From Parabacteroides sp. TM07-1AC (GTDB lineage Bacteria > Bacteroidota > Bacteroidia > Bacteroidales > Tannerellaceae), in contig NZ_QUKD01000002.1 in the NCBI RefSeq assembly GCF_003480915.1, positions 124,001 to 188,000 on the forward strand: DNA of 64,000 nt. The letters are read 5' to 3'. This document shows, one piece after another, positions 16,048 through 25,197 of the stretch (position 1 is its first letter; every line of letters starts with the position of its first letter). The notes under the pieces are model-generated. The model searched no databases. It worked only from the letters and a program-made list of their open reading frames with translations, and was not told the DNA's origin. The translations under genes were made by a program, and so were the position numbers.

Positions 16048-16935
16048 TTATTCAATAAACGATGCACACATTTTTTCGTGCTTGCGCATCGACATCAGCA
16101 ATACAAAATTCAACACGATTATTTCATACAGGAAATAAACCCACACTTCGCCTACCAACACGACAACGAACATGACAATTGTACGCCCGTTAAATGTCAG
16201 CAGATCTATATAACGCATCAGGTCACGACTTTGTTTACGAAAAGCGACCCGTACATTCTCCGGAATATCATCCCCGTATTTAGCATGAAGGCTCTGCAAC
16301 ATATGCTGCAAAGAGGGAGTCGCTTTTACCTGGAGTAAAGTATATCCTCTGTAAAGAAAATAAAATGCTTTGTTGATACCCAGCTTCATCTCTTTATGAC
16401 GGGCTATTACCTGTTCCAGAGACTGAAATTCTGCGCCTTTATCCTTACTGATGAAATAAAGGTGCAATGTTTTATAATAATCGGTTATATTCGCCTGCAC
16501 CAGATGAGACAAGCCGGAGATAACGGCTAAAGCGAAAAACCAGTAAGTGCCATATTCATGGGATAAACGGAGAGCAAAACCGACATAGATGGAGGCAAAC
16601 CAAATATCACCGGCAAATCCGTCAAGTATTCGTCCGATAGCCGACTTGATACCGGTCAGACGAGCCAGCTGGCCGTCTACGCAATCGAGTATATTGGCAA
16701 AAACCAATAATAAAATACCACAGATATTATACACTAGATTGTCATGATAAAACATGTAGCCGGCACCTGCTCCTACAAAGATAGAAATAACCGTCACCAT
16801 ATTCGGGGTAATCCCCGTGCCACGCAGCATACGAGCGATACGAAAACCGATCGGACGGTAAAACGCCCGGTCCACTACATTTTCTGTTTCTATCGATTTT
16901 AGTGATGCTTCGTATTCTTTATCCAAATTACTCAT
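16048..16935 (-). CDS. CDP-alcohol phosphatidyltransferase family protein
   Basis: Integral membrane enzyme joining a CDP-activated alcohol to a second alcohol with release of CMP; 295 residues with about six hydrophobic helices. The active-site signature is DCVDGQLARLTG followed by GRILDGFAGD. In the usual pattern D-x2-DG-x2-AR-x8-G-x3-D-x3-D the last Asp is here displaced by one residue (DGFAGD), a variant I cannot judge without an alignment. The neighbouring cytidylyltransferase probably makes its CDP substrate. The SDR gene stops 6 bases before it. Confidence 0.88.
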   Translation of the reverse strand: MSNLDKEYEASLKSIETENVVDRAFYRPIGFRIARMLRGTGITPNMVTVISIFVGAGAGYMFYHDNLVYNICGILLLVFANILDCVDGQLARLTGIKSAIGRILDGFAGDIWFASIYVGFALRLSHEYGTYWFFALAVISGLSHLVQANITDYYKTLHLYFISKDKGAEFQSLEQVIARHKEMKLGINKAFYFLYRGYTLLQVKATPSLQHMLQSLHAKYGDDIPENVRVAFRKQSRDLMRYIDLLTFNGRTIVMFVVVLVGEVWVYFLYEIIVLNFVLLMSMRKHEKMCASFIE

Positions 16936-16941
16936 GATCTA

Positions 16942-17670
16942 TTATTTATACGAATATCCGCCGTCTACAACGACCACTTCGCCATTAAAATAACTATTTT
17001 CAATTAACATCTTATACACTTCGGCCAACTCTTCCGGATCACAAAAGCGCCCTAAAGAAACCTTGTTCTCTATACTTTTTCGTATCTCAGCCGGTTTGGC
17101 CTTCTGCCATTCGGTATCGACAAATCCAGGAGCGACTGCGTTCACACGCAACTCATAAGGAGTCAAGAATTTGACCATATTCTTAACAAGAGCATGCACA
17201 GCACTCTTCGTCACCCCATAAGCCAGGGAAACCGAATGAGGCTGAATACCCATCAAGGAGCCGGTAAAGACCACACTCCCCCCCTTATTGATCAATTGAA
17301 CAACACGTTGTAATAAGAATACCGGGAAATGTATATTTGCAAAAAAGACCCGTTCCCAATCCGTGAGTGACAAATCCTCAAACGAATCACGACAAGTCAG
17401 TCCCGCATTAAAGACTACAGCATCCAACTGTAAATTCTTTTCCCGCAAATAAGCATCTATTTTATCAATGGATTCCTTTTTAGTAATATCAGCTTGTAGT
17501 ACAGAGACTTTGATTCCGAATTGCTGTTGCAAACTATCACATGTCTGTTCAGCCTTTTCCGAATCTGAAGCATATGTAAGCACAAGATCATACCCGGCTT
17601 TTCCCAAACAGAAAGCCACCGCTTTACCTATACCCTTCGTACCACCGGTAATTAAAGCACATTTTTCCAT
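16942..17670 (-). CDS. Short-chain dehydrogenase/reductase
   Basis: NAD(P)-dependent oxidoreductase of the classical SDR type, 242 residues. It shows the cofactor motif TGGTKGIGKA at the N-terminus, the NAG motif (VVFNAGLT), the catalytic Ser in VVFTGSLMG and YGVTK (Tyr-x3-Lys). It resembles FabG-like 3-oxoacyl reductases, but its place between a cytidylyltransferase and a CDP-alcohol transferase suggests it reduces a sugar or polyol-phosphate keto group on the way to a lipid head group. That role is inference from context only. Confidence 0.88.
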   Translation of the reverse strand: MEKCALITGGTKGIGKAVAFCLGKAGYDLVLTYASDSEKAEQTCDSLQQQFGIKVSVLQADITKKESIDKIDAYLREKNLQLDAVVFNAGLTCRDSFEDLSLTDWERVFFANIHFPVFLLQRVVQLINKGGSVVFTGSLMGIQPHSVSLAYGVTKSAVHALVKNMVKFLTPYELRVNAVAPGFVDTEWQKAKPAEIRKSIENKVSLGRFCDPEELAEVYKMLIENSYFNGEVVVVDGGYSYK

Positions 17671-17679
17671 GAGTTCTTT

Positions 17680-18147
17680 TTATTCCTCCCCTTTCCCCTT
17701 TACAGTAGCAGGTTTAGCATGTCGTTGATATTTCAGGTTCTCTTCGTAAGAATCATGAATCGTCTTCTTCAAATTAGATGAAGAAACGCCGGTTCCGTAT
17801 GGGAAATAAAAAACCTGTACACCTAAATCTTTCAGATAATCGTATTTACCGTACCAGTCGTCACCAACCACGAAAGCATCGATATTCAGCTTCTTCACAA
17901 TCTCTGTATGATCCAGTGTATGCTGCGGTATGACAATATCCGGAGTTTTCAACGCCTCAATGATCTGAAGACGCTCGTTGAACGGGATAATAGGATTTGC
18001 TTTATAAGAAGAAACCAGTTCGTCCGTGCTTACTCCTACGATCAGGATATCAGCCAGGCTACGGGCATAATTGATCATCCGGAGATGATTATAATGAAAC
18101 ATATCGAATGTTCCGGAAGTATATACGATCGTTTTATCTTTAAACAT
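17680..18147 (-). CDS. Cytidylyltransferase (TagD/GCT-like nucleotidyltransferase)
   Basis: Small soluble enzyme, 155 residues, of the HxGH nucleotidyltransferase superfamily. It starts with YTSGTFDMFHYNHLRMINYA, in which HYNH stands for the usual HxGH, and carries VVGDDWYGKYDYLKDLG and a late SSSNLKKTI in place of the RTxGISTT block. By family it transfers CMP from CTP to a polyol phosphate such as glycerol 3-phosphate. It is the first gene of the four-gene lipid operon. Upstream is a perfect -7 box, TAAGTTTG (plus CAAACTTA 18172-18179). Confidence 0.87.
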   Translation of the reverse strand: MFKDKTIVYTSGTFDMFHYNHLRMINYARSLADILIVGVSTDELVSSYKANPIIPFNERLQIIEALKTPDIVIPQHTLDHTEIVKKLNIDAFVVGDDWYGKYDYLKDLGVQVFYFPYGTGVSSSNLKKTIHDSYEENLKYQRHAKPATVKGKGEE

Positions 18148-18280
18148 AATTCATGTTGCAATTTTGAACCACAAACTTACGCAAACTTTTCCTATCAAAA
18201 AAAGTTTGAAGTCAAAAAGCGCAATATTGACCATTTTATTATAAAAAACAACAGGTATAAAGAGTCGTTATTTATAACAA

Positions 18281-18318
18281 ATATCCCCCGGAAACAGAGT
18301 TTTCCGAGGGATATTTCT
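18281..18318 (-). terminator. pdxA terminator
   Basis: On the minus strand GATATCCC-like arms: ATATCCCTCGGAAA pairs with TTTCCGGGGGATAT across a 7-base loop, 8 bases after the pdxA stop. Confidence 0.65.
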
Positions 18319-18325
18319 TTATTAT

Positions 18326-19441
18326 TTATTGAGAACAAACCTCTGCATCATCATCTTTGGTAAGATCCAGTTTTTCATTGTCGCCGCCCTTATCGAAATA
18401 TTGTTTTCGGAGCGGATTTGCCGTCGCCTCACGATAGATCAACCGGTTACGGTAAATATCGAGAGCAGCATACAAAGCCTGGCGGAACGATTCTTCAGAT
18501 GCAACATTCTGTCCGGCGATGTCATAGGCAGTCCCATGTGCCGGAGAAGTTCGTACGATCGACAGGCCGGCCGTATAATTAACACCGTCATCCATTGCCA
18601 GCGTTTTGAAGGGTGCCAGGCCCTGGTCATGGTACATGGCCAGTACTCCGTCGAACTTATCATACATTTGAGAACCGAAAAATCCGTCTGCCGCATACGG
18701 CCCGAAAGACATCACACCTCTTCTTTCAGCTTCTTCCATAGCCGGCAGTATGATCGTTTCCTCCTCTTTTCCCAACAAACCGTCATCGCCTGCATGCGGA
18801 TTCAAGGAAAGAACGGCAATACGAGGTTTCACAATCCCAAAATCCTGTTTGAGCGATTGATTGAATATACGCAGCTTCGACACAATATCCTCTACGGTTA
18901 TTTTTGAAGGGACTTCAGAAAGTGGAATATGCCCGGTCACCAAAGCGACACGCAAACCATCTTTCATCAGGATCATCAATGCTTTCCGTCCTACACCGCC
19001 AAAACGTTCTTCCAGATATTCGGTATGTCCCGGAAAATGGAACTGATCATTCTGAATATTATGTTTATTGATCGGAGCTGTCAGCAAAACATCCACCGCT
19101 CCCCTTTTCAAATCGGTAACGGCTGCTTCCAATGCCAGGAATGCAGCTTCTCCTGCTATCGATGTCGACTGCGATAATTCTACTTTTGTCTCATCATCCA
19201 CACAGTTAATGATATTCACCCGGTTAATTCCGGCATCTTCTGCCTGAGAGATGATATTCATATTCACAGGAGGCAACTCCAACGCTTTCCGGTGATAAGC
19301 TGCGATCTTCGACGATCCGTATATGACCGGAGTACAAAGTTCAGCAACCCTGGCATCTGAAAATGTTTTAAGTATCACTTCATATCCGATACCATTTATA
19401 TCCCCGTGGGTAATGCCCACCTTTATCAATCGTTCTTCCAT
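18326..19441 (-). CDS. pdxA: 4-hydroxythreonine-4-phosphate dehydrogenase PdxA
   Basis: Enzyme of the DXP-dependent pyridoxal 5-phosphate pathway, oxidising 4-phosphohydroxy-L-threonine with NAD. The 371-residue product shows GITHGDINGIGYEVILK at the N-terminus, the metal-binding HTEYLEE (in FHFPGHTEYLEE), SLNPHAGDDGLLGKEE and AMYHDQGLAPFK with the second conserved His, and RTSPAHGTAYDIAG with the third. A short charged C-terminal tail (DLTKDDDAEVCSQ) follows the family core. It is followed by a terminator and preceded by the DUF4837 gene. Confidence 0.95.
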   Translation of the reverse strand: MEERLIKVGITHGDINGIGYEVILKTFSDARVAELCTPVIYGSSKIAAYHRKALELPPVNMNIISQAEDAGINRVNIINCVDDETKVELSQSTSIAGEAAFLALEAAVTDLKRGAVDVLLTAPINKHNIQNDQFHFPGHTEYLEERFGGVGRKALMILMKDGLRVALVTGHIPLSEVPSKITVEDIVSKLRIFNQSLKQDFGIVKPRIAVLSLNPHAGDDGLLGKEEETIILPAMEEAERRGVMSFGPYAADGFFGSQMYDKFDGVLAMYHDQGLAPFKTLAMDDGVNYTAGLSIVRTSPAHGTAYDIAGQNVASEESFRQALYAALDIYRNRLIYREATANPLRKQYFDKGGDNEKLDLTKDDDAEVCSQ

Positions 19442-19454
19442 GTATTATGTTTGT

Positions 19455-20498
19455 TTATTTCTTACTTTCCGGAATGTCAAGCTTTTCTTCTACTGATTTA
19501 TCAAATTCACCCGGCAGGCGAAGAGTATATAAAGCAGCTTCGGCACGGCGGATAAAGTTACGTTTATCTGTTTCAGGAGCAAAGACAAACCCTTCGGCAA
19601 CAACTACGCGGTTGTTCTTTTCATCGAGACGGACATGACTGACAAACGGTCCTCCCATCATATCGCCAACCATCTTCCACAAACCACGCAACACACCGCA
19701 ATACTTTCCATTCACCGTGATCGGCGTGTACTCAACGCCAAACCGGGATTCTGTTGTCATATATGAATCAGGAAAAGCACCCGGCAGATTCGCTTTCAGC
19801 ACCGAGTCACGTTTCGCCACCAGATAATCGGCAGTGAACGTATTCGGGTCCGTATAAGGGAAAGTATATACAATCAAATCCGTACGTCCGGTATTGGCAT
19901 TATTGGATGCCCAGAAAAAGTCTGTCGTATCCCGATAGTAAGTCATGTTAGCCGGAGCATTCAGCATCAGGTCGTACTTATCCTTCAGGTTCTCCATAAC
20001 CACCGTACTATAATCTTTTTCCAACTGAGCTACAGCCCGGTTCATTTCGACTTTTACAAAGAAGTCTACAAGCGCTCTCGGATGTGCCTGTGCATATTCG
20101 ATGATTGCTTCCGGAGAAGGAGCATTCAAGGTAACAACCACCTGGCCTTTTGCCCAGCGGTCATTTTCATAGCTCAGCGAAGCCTTCGTATAAATGGCAG
20201 GATCTATGTTTACGATCAGGATATTGCGGACATAAGTCAACAACCCGTCAAATTGAGAAGGATCTACATAAGTTATTTTTAATGCAGGTTCAGATTGAGG
20301 AAGACCTGGGACATCTGATGTCAGTTCTTGCTTAATAGCCTTTCCCGAAGGGCCATCCCAGTTTGCTTTTTTCATTACTACAACAACCTCGTAAGCGAGG
20401 CCAGTGGCCCGTTTTCCAACCGGACCTGAGCTACATGATCCCAGCAATACCAGAAACATACATAAGCTAATCAGTAAAGAAATCTTTTTCATACCCAT
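19455..20498 (-). CDS. DUF4837 family lipoprotein
   Basis: Predicted lipoprotein of unknown function, 347 residues, that I recognise as DUF4837. From the ATG at 20498 it reads MGMKKISLLISLCMFLVLLGSCSSG, a lipoprotein signal with Cys at the end of LLGSC; the frame stays open to 20633 but that part overlaps rlmN and would hide the signal. Conserved-looking blocks are YEVVVVMKKANWDGPSGKAI, TDFFWASNNANTGRTDLIVY and VRLDEKNNRVVVAEGFVFAPETDKR. It lies between rlmN and pdxA in the same direction. Confidence 0.85.
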   Translation of the reverse strand: MGMKKISLLISLCMFLVLLGSCSSGPVGKRATGLAYEVVVVMKKANWDGPSGKAIKQELTSDVPGLPQSEPALKITYVDPSQFDGLLTYVRNILIVNIDPAIYTKASLSYENDRWAKGQVVVTLNAPSPEAIIEYAQAHPRALVDFFVKVEMNRAVAQLEKDYSTVVMENLKDKYDLMLNAPANMTYYRDTTDFFWASNNANTGRTDLIVYTFPYTDPNTFTADYLVAKRDSVLKANLPGAFPDSYMTTESRFGVEYTPITVNGKYCGVLRGLWKMVGDMMGGPFVSHVRLDEKNNRVVVAEGFVFAPETDKRNFIRRAEAALYTLRLPGEFDKSVEEKLDIPESKK

Positions 20499-20548
20499 TC
20501 GTTTTTTATTACACAAATATAGTTCTTTTCCATTAAATGATCTGCCTT

Positions 20549-21580
20549 CTATCCATTTTGTTGCTTTTTTGCCGTTGACAGCATCCCACAAGCGGCAAAT
20601 ATATCTTCTCCTCTTGAAGCCCGGATCGTACAAACGAGCCCGGCATTATTCAGGGTATCACGGAATATTTCCATTTTCGCCAAATCCGAACTTTCCAACG
20701 GGACATTGGGTATAGCATGAAAACGTATCAGGTTCACCCGGCATTCCATTCCTTTTAATAAACCAATCAAAGCCTTAGCATGTTTCGGACTATCATTTAA
20801 ATTTTTAAAAACTATATATTCAAAAGAAACGCGACGCTGATGGGAAAAGTCATATTGTTTAATCAGATCAATGACTTCCTGCGCCGGATACGCCTTTTCT
20901 ACAGGCATCAAAGACAAGCGCTCCTCATGGAAAGGAGAATGCAGGCTGACTGCCAGGTGGCAATCACTCTCTTCCAGAAAACGTTTCAGTCCTTTTATAA
21001 CCCCAATAGTGGAGACGGTTATCCTTTTGGGACTCCAGCCATATCCATAAGACGACGTGAGGATTTCAAGTGCTTTGAACAGTTCGTCAACGTTATCCAA
21101 AGGTTCTCCCATCCCCATAAAGACCAGATTGGTCAACGAATCCGACTCCGGAAGAGACTGAATCTGATTCAATATCTGATTGGAGGTAAGATTGGTTGTG
21201 AATCCTTGTTTGCCTGTCATACAGAACAGACAATTCATCTTACAGCCTACCTGCGAAGAAACACATAATGTTGCCCGGTCGTTAGTCGGAATATAGACCG
21301 ATTCGACAAAATTGCCGGGACCTGCGGCAAATAAATATTTGATCGTTCCATCCACCGATTTCATACAATCGACCGGAGGAACCGCGCCTATCTCAAAGGA
21401 CTCCTCCAAAAGAGTACGTTTGGCTACGGCAATATTAGTCATTTCCTTAATGGCAGTCACTTTCTTCTTATACAGCCAATCTGCCATCTGCTTCGCTGCA
21501 TAACCGGGCAAGCCGACCTGTGCAGCGACTTCTTTCAGTTCGTCCAGCGTCATGCCTAACAATCGTCTTTTCTCTTGCAT
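20549..21580 (-). CDS. rlmN: 23S rRNA (adenine2503-C2)-methyltransferase RlmN
   Basis: Radical-SAM enzyme that methylates A2503 of 23S rRNA (and A37 of some tRNAs). The 343-residue protein starts at 21580 (MQEKRRLLGMTLDELKEV); an in-frame extension to 21676 has no family match. The cluster motif is CKMNCLFCMTG (Cys-x3-Cys-x2-Cys), and the GMGEPLDN, SLHSPFHEERLSLMPVEK and C-terminal TIRASRGEDIFAACGML blocks are present, the last with the methyl-carrying Cys. A perfect TATCTTTG -7 box (plus CAAAGATA 21612-21619) overlaps the terminator tail of the upstream gene. Confidence 0.95.
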   Translation of the reverse strand: MQEKRRLLGMTLDELKEVAAQVGLPGYAAKQMADWLYKKKVTAIKEMTNIAVAKRTLLEESFEIGAVPPVDCMKSVDGTIKYLFAAGPGNFVESVYIPTNDRATLCVSSQVGCKMNCLFCMTGKQGFTTNLTSNQILNQIQSLPESDSLTNLVFMGMGEPLDNVDELFKALEILTSSYGYGWSPKRITVSTIGVIKGLKRFLEESDCHLAVSLHSPFHEERLSLMPVEKAYPAQEVIDLIKQYDFSHQRRVSFEYIVFKNLNDSPKHAKALIGLLKGMECRVNLIRFHAIPNVPLESSDLAKMEIFRDTLNNAGLVCTIRASRGEDIFAACGMLSTAKKQQNG

Positions 21581-21620
21581 TGTATTTTGTTCTATAACGA
21601 TTAATTCAGTACAAAGATAA

Positions 21621-21660
21621 AAAAAGCTGCCGGACTTTTTTGAATAAGTCCGGCAGCTTT
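21621..21660 (-). terminator. Terminator of the ppiD-like gene
   Basis: Perfect 15-base stem on the minus strand, AAAGCTGCCGGACTT with AAGTCCGGCAGCTTT, 8-base loop, then seven Ts. It ends the long envelope gene run and lies against the rlmN promoter. Confidence 0.88.
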
Positions 21661-21700
21661 CATTGAAAAGGATCAAGTATATCCTTTATATCTTATTTGT

Positions 21701-23836
21701 TTAGAAGAAACGAATACGGTTATCTTCTACATCTGCCTTGTTAACCAATGACTGGATAGCCTGGAATCCGAAACGATAAGCATTTGAAGCATCTAACGTC
21801 TTGATCTCATCCGCTTCATTATATTCTTTAGCATCTTTGTTTCTGTCATATACTTTGAATACATATACGCCATTGTTTCCGGCAACCGGTTCGCTTACCT
21901 GACCTACTTCAGCAACAGAAACCATTGCATTCAGTTTAGGCTCTACACCGATACCGGCGATACGACGAGTTCCGAAGTTGATAAACTTAACTGAATCTAC
22001 TCTTGATCCCATAGCATCAGCATAAGACTCTACAGATGTCAGGTTCTTTGCTTTCAGATCAGCAGATATCTTTTCACCTTTCTTCTGAGCTGCAATTTCA
22101 GCTCTCAAAGTAGGAGTTAAAGAAGCAAGAGAACGGTAACCTTCTTTCAAAGTACCTTCAATACCTGCAATAACAAATTTATCGTCACATTCGAAGATTT
22201 CAGAGATTTTGCCTTTATCATTCTGGAATGCCCAACGGATAACCGGACGAGAGTTCTTGATACTTCCCAAAGTCTGATTATCTGCAGTAACAGTTACACC
22301 TGAGATCAGGTTATAACCCGCTTCTTTAGCAGCATCATCCAATTTTGCCAAATCGTTATTTTTAGAAATGAACTGATTCAACTCGTTATAAATATTGCTA
22401 TAAGTCTTGGAGCTGGGAGATACAGTCATGTCAATGTCAGCTACTTTATACTTGTTCACATTGGCTGTTTTTTCTGTAACCTTTACCAGGTGAGTTCCAT
22501 ATAAAGATTTAACTTTCACTACTTCATTAACCGGAGTTGAGAATACAGCGTTCTTGAAATCTTCGTTTACACCTCTCAGGGCTGTAATTTCAGTAAACCA
22601 TCCCAGTTCACCGCCATTTTCAGCAGCCTGGTCAGCAGAGAATTCTTTTGCCAGTTCAGCAAAGTTTCCGCCATTCTTCAAAACGTTCATCAAACTATCA
22701 GCCAAAGCTGTTGTACGTGCTTCGTCACCGTTAGCCAACATGATATGACTTACCTTCACGGAGTCTGGAGCCATCTTTTTGTCTACCAACTTGAACATTC
22801 TGTATTTGTCATTGTCAAATACCGGACCATATACGGCACCCACTTCAGATGTTGTTGCGAATTGTTTCATTTCCGGATCGAATGCATTTTCTGTAAAGAA
22901 TGCATCCATATAAGGTACTTCTGAATTTTCATTCACAATATCAGCGACTTTTTCTGATGTTGCAAATTCTTCTTTCAAAGATTCGATGTCTGCACTAGCC
23001 TTATCATAGTCTTCCTGGCTCGGGCGAATGTCTACAGCGATATATTTGATAACCTTACCTTCTTTTTGCTTGTAAAGCTCTTTACGCTGGTTGTACAGCT
23101 TTTCGATTTCGCTCTTGCTTACTTCAACCGTTGAATCAGGAATACTTGCATATGACTGCATAGCATAAACGATATCCGAATTTTCAGCTGCAGCATCAAA
23201 TGCTTCTTTCGCATCCAATACATTAGCTGAAACTGCTTTGCTCAGCAAGGTTGTATATTTCTGTTCCAAACGCTGACGTTTGATGTTCTTTTCCCAGAAC
23301 AACCAGAAATTACGAGCCTGAATCAATTGTGCCTGCTGATCAGCCGGATAGCTGGCAATATTGTCGTCATCAATTGTTTTAAGAAAGTTCAACAGAGCAG
23401 TCTTGTCGAATGCACCTGTCTGCGGATTAACAAACATCTGCATCTGCTGGATCATCGGTGAAATGTTTTCACCCTGAACCATGTCGAACAATTCTTCCGG
23501 GCTTACCCCCATACCTAATTTAGCTGTTGCTTCGTCTAGTACGACTTCCTGTACCATAGCGTCGAATACCGACTGACGGATTTGATTCATGTATTCCTCG
23601 GGAAGATTATTCTGACCGGACTGCATTTTATACATCTCAGTCATTTCATCAATACGTCCCTGATAATCCTGAATTTTAATTACTTCCCCGTCAACCTTAG
23701 CAACTCTCTCCTGAGTTTGTCTGAAATAAGTAGAACCGGAGTTCAAAAAGTCTCCAATGATAAAAGCGAACAATGCCAAACCCACAACGAGTACAAGCAG
23801 TCCAGCTTTGCTTCTGATTTTTTCCAGCGTAGCCAT
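21701..23836 (-). CDS. ppiD: PpiD/SurA-like peptidyl-prolyl isomerase
   Basis: Membrane-anchored periplasmic foldase, 711 residues. One N-terminal helix (about 13-31, GLLVLVVGLALFAFIIGDFL) anchors it; a SurA_N-type chaperone segment follows (VDGEVIKIQDYQGRIDEMTEMY), then a parvulin domain at about 355-450 (SVKVSHIMLANGDEARTTA, GGNFAELAKEFSADQAAENGGELGWF). A second, degenerate parvulin-like part seems to follow. The C-terminus is long compared with E. coli PpiD (about 620 residues). It is the last gene of the coaX-to-ppiD run. Confidence 0.88.
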   Translation of the reverse strand: MATLEKIRSKAGLLVLVVGLALFAFIIGDFLNSGSTYFRQTQERVAKVDGEVIKIQDYQGRIDEMTEMYKMQSGQNNLPEEYMNQIRQSVFDAMVQEVVLDEATAKLGMGVSPEELFDMVQGENISPMIQQMQMFVNPQTGAFDKTALLNFLKTIDDDNIASYPADQQAQLIQARNFWLFWEKNIKRQRLEQKYTTLLSKAVSANVLDAKEAFDAAAENSDIVYAMQSYASIPDSTVEVSKSEIEKLYNQRKELYKQKEGKVIKYIAVDIRPSQEDYDKASADIESLKEEFATSEKVADIVNENSEVPYMDAFFTENAFDPEMKQFATTSEVGAVYGPVFDNDKYRMFKLVDKKMAPDSVKVSHIMLANGDEARTTALADSLMNVLKNGGNFAELAKEFSADQAAENGGELGWFTEITALRGVNEDFKNAVFSTPVNEVVKVKSLYGTHLVKVTEKTANVNKYKVADIDMTVSPSSKTYSNIYNELNQFISKNNDLAKLDDAAKEAGYNLISGVTVTADNQTLGSIKNSRPVIRWAFQNDKGKISEIFECDDKFVIAGIEGTLKEGYRSLASLTPTLRAEIAAQKKGEKISADLKAKNLTSVESYADAMGSRVDSVKFINFGTRRIAGIGVEPKLNAMVSVAEVGQVSEPVAGNNGVYVFKVYDRNKDAKEYNEADEIKTLDASNAYRFGFQAIQSLVNKADVEDNRIRFF

Positions 23837-23933
23837 TTATCGTTATTTATTTTTAAAGTTTATATTTTACAGTTTAAGGGCACGAAGATACGAAAAAAAG
23901 GATTTGTTACATCTTTTATTCCATTTTTTTTCA

Positions 23934-25190
23934 TCAATTGCCTACTTTCATTCGCACAAGTTCTATTTTCGTTGCCGTTACTTTTATTATTTTGAAAGTA
24001 TATTTATCAATTACGATTGATTCATTCAATTTAGGAAATTTTTGGTAGAAATGCAATATGTAGCCGGCGATCGTCACATAATCGTCCGACTCCGGCAGCT
24101 CCAGATTAAACTTCTCATTCAAGGTGTCGATCTCCATACGACCCGATACGAGGTATTCATCCTCCGAAACCTTACGGGCTACATATGATTTCATATCATG
24201 TTCATCCTCAATCTCTCCGAATATTTCTTCCACCAAATCTTCCAATGTCACGATCCCGGCAGTACCGCCAAATTCATCCACAACAACCGCCATGCTCTTT
24301 TTCTCCTGCATCAGCACCTTCATCAGTTTATTGGCAGCCATTGTTTCGGGAACGATCGAGACAGTCTTGATATTCTGTGTCCAGTCTTCCGGATTCTTGA
24401 AGAGCTCCGATGAATGGATATATCCTATGATATCGTCGATATTCTCATTATATATCAGAATCTTTGACAATCCGGTCTCGATAAATTTAGAACGAAGTTC
24501 GTCGATACCGGCAGTCGTATCACAAGCAACGATCTCCGTACGGGGAACAATACAGTCACGCAAACGTACATTGGAGAAGTCGAGCGCATTCTGGAATATT
24601 TTCACTTCGGTATCCATGTCCGAATTCAAAGGTGCATCTTCAATACTTTGCTGAATAAAAAAGTCCAGATCGACTTTTCCCAAAGTACGCCTGCTCGACT
24701 GGGTGATATTCTTCACTCCCACCAGTTTCAGGATCAGATAGGATATCAAAGCGGAAAACTTCGATATCGGATATAATATAATGTATATGATCAGCAACGG
24801 AACCGAAAATAAGTTCAAGGAGAAATTCGGATTCAGCTTGAATATCGTTTTCGGAATAAACTCACCTGTAAACAGAATCAACAGTGTTGAGATAATCGAT
24901 TGGATAAGAACGATCAAAGCCTCATTCGAAACGAACCGGGCAATAAACGGTTCCAGTATAATTGCCATTTGCAGACCGTAAACGACCAATGCGATATTAT
25001 TACCCACCAGCATCGTAGAAATAAACTGGTTGGGATTCCGGTAAAAGATATCCAATATTTTACCGGCTATATTTTTATTCTTTTTATCCAGTTCATGCCG
25101 CAATTTATTGGAAGAAATAAACGCGATCTCCATGCCTGAAAAAAAAGCGGAAAAAGCTAATGAAATCAATATGTACGTTAATGCATTCAC
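23934..25190 (-). CDS. GldE/CorC-like DUF21-CBS transporter-associated protein
   Basis: Inner-membrane protein of 418 residues: DUF21/CNNM domain with three or four helices at about 1-170, a CBS pair at about 200-325 (CIVPRTEIVACDTTAGIDELRSKF and VVDEFGGTAGIVTLEDLVEEIFGEIEDEHD), and a C-terminal CorC_HlyC domain (YLVSGRMEIDTLNEKFNLELPESDDYVTIAG). Homologues take part in magnesium/cobalt handling; in gliding Bacteroidetes the relative GldE assists GldD. It lies between lptC and the PpiD-like gene, 7 bases after lptC. I cannot tell the ion or partner. Confidence 0.9.
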   Translation of the reverse strand: MNALTYILISLAFSAFFSGMEIAFISSNKLRHELDKKNKNIAGKILDIFYRNPNQFISTMLVGNNIALVVYGLQMAIILEPFIARFVSNEALIVLIQSIISTLLILFTGEFIPKTIFKLNPNFSLNLFSVPLLIIYIILYPISKFSALISYLILKLVGVKNITQSSRRTLGKVDLDFFIQQSIEDAPLNSDMDTEVKIFQNALDFSNVRLRDCIVPRTEIVACDTTAGIDELRSKFIETGLSKILIYNENIDDIIGYIHSSELFKNPEDWTQNIKTVSIVPETMAANKLMKVLMQEKKSMAVVVDEFGGTAGIVTLEDLVEEIFGEIEDEHDMKSYVARKVSEDEYLVSGRMEIDTLNEKFNLELPESDDYVTIAGYILHFYQKFPKLNESIVIDKYTFKIIKVTATKIELVRMKVGN

Positions 25191-25197
25191 ATCAATT

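Noticed and set aside
19455..20633. Long form of the DUF4837 gene starting at 20633
   Set aside because: It would overlap rlmN by 85 bases and bury the lipoprotein signal; the ATG at 20498 fits better.
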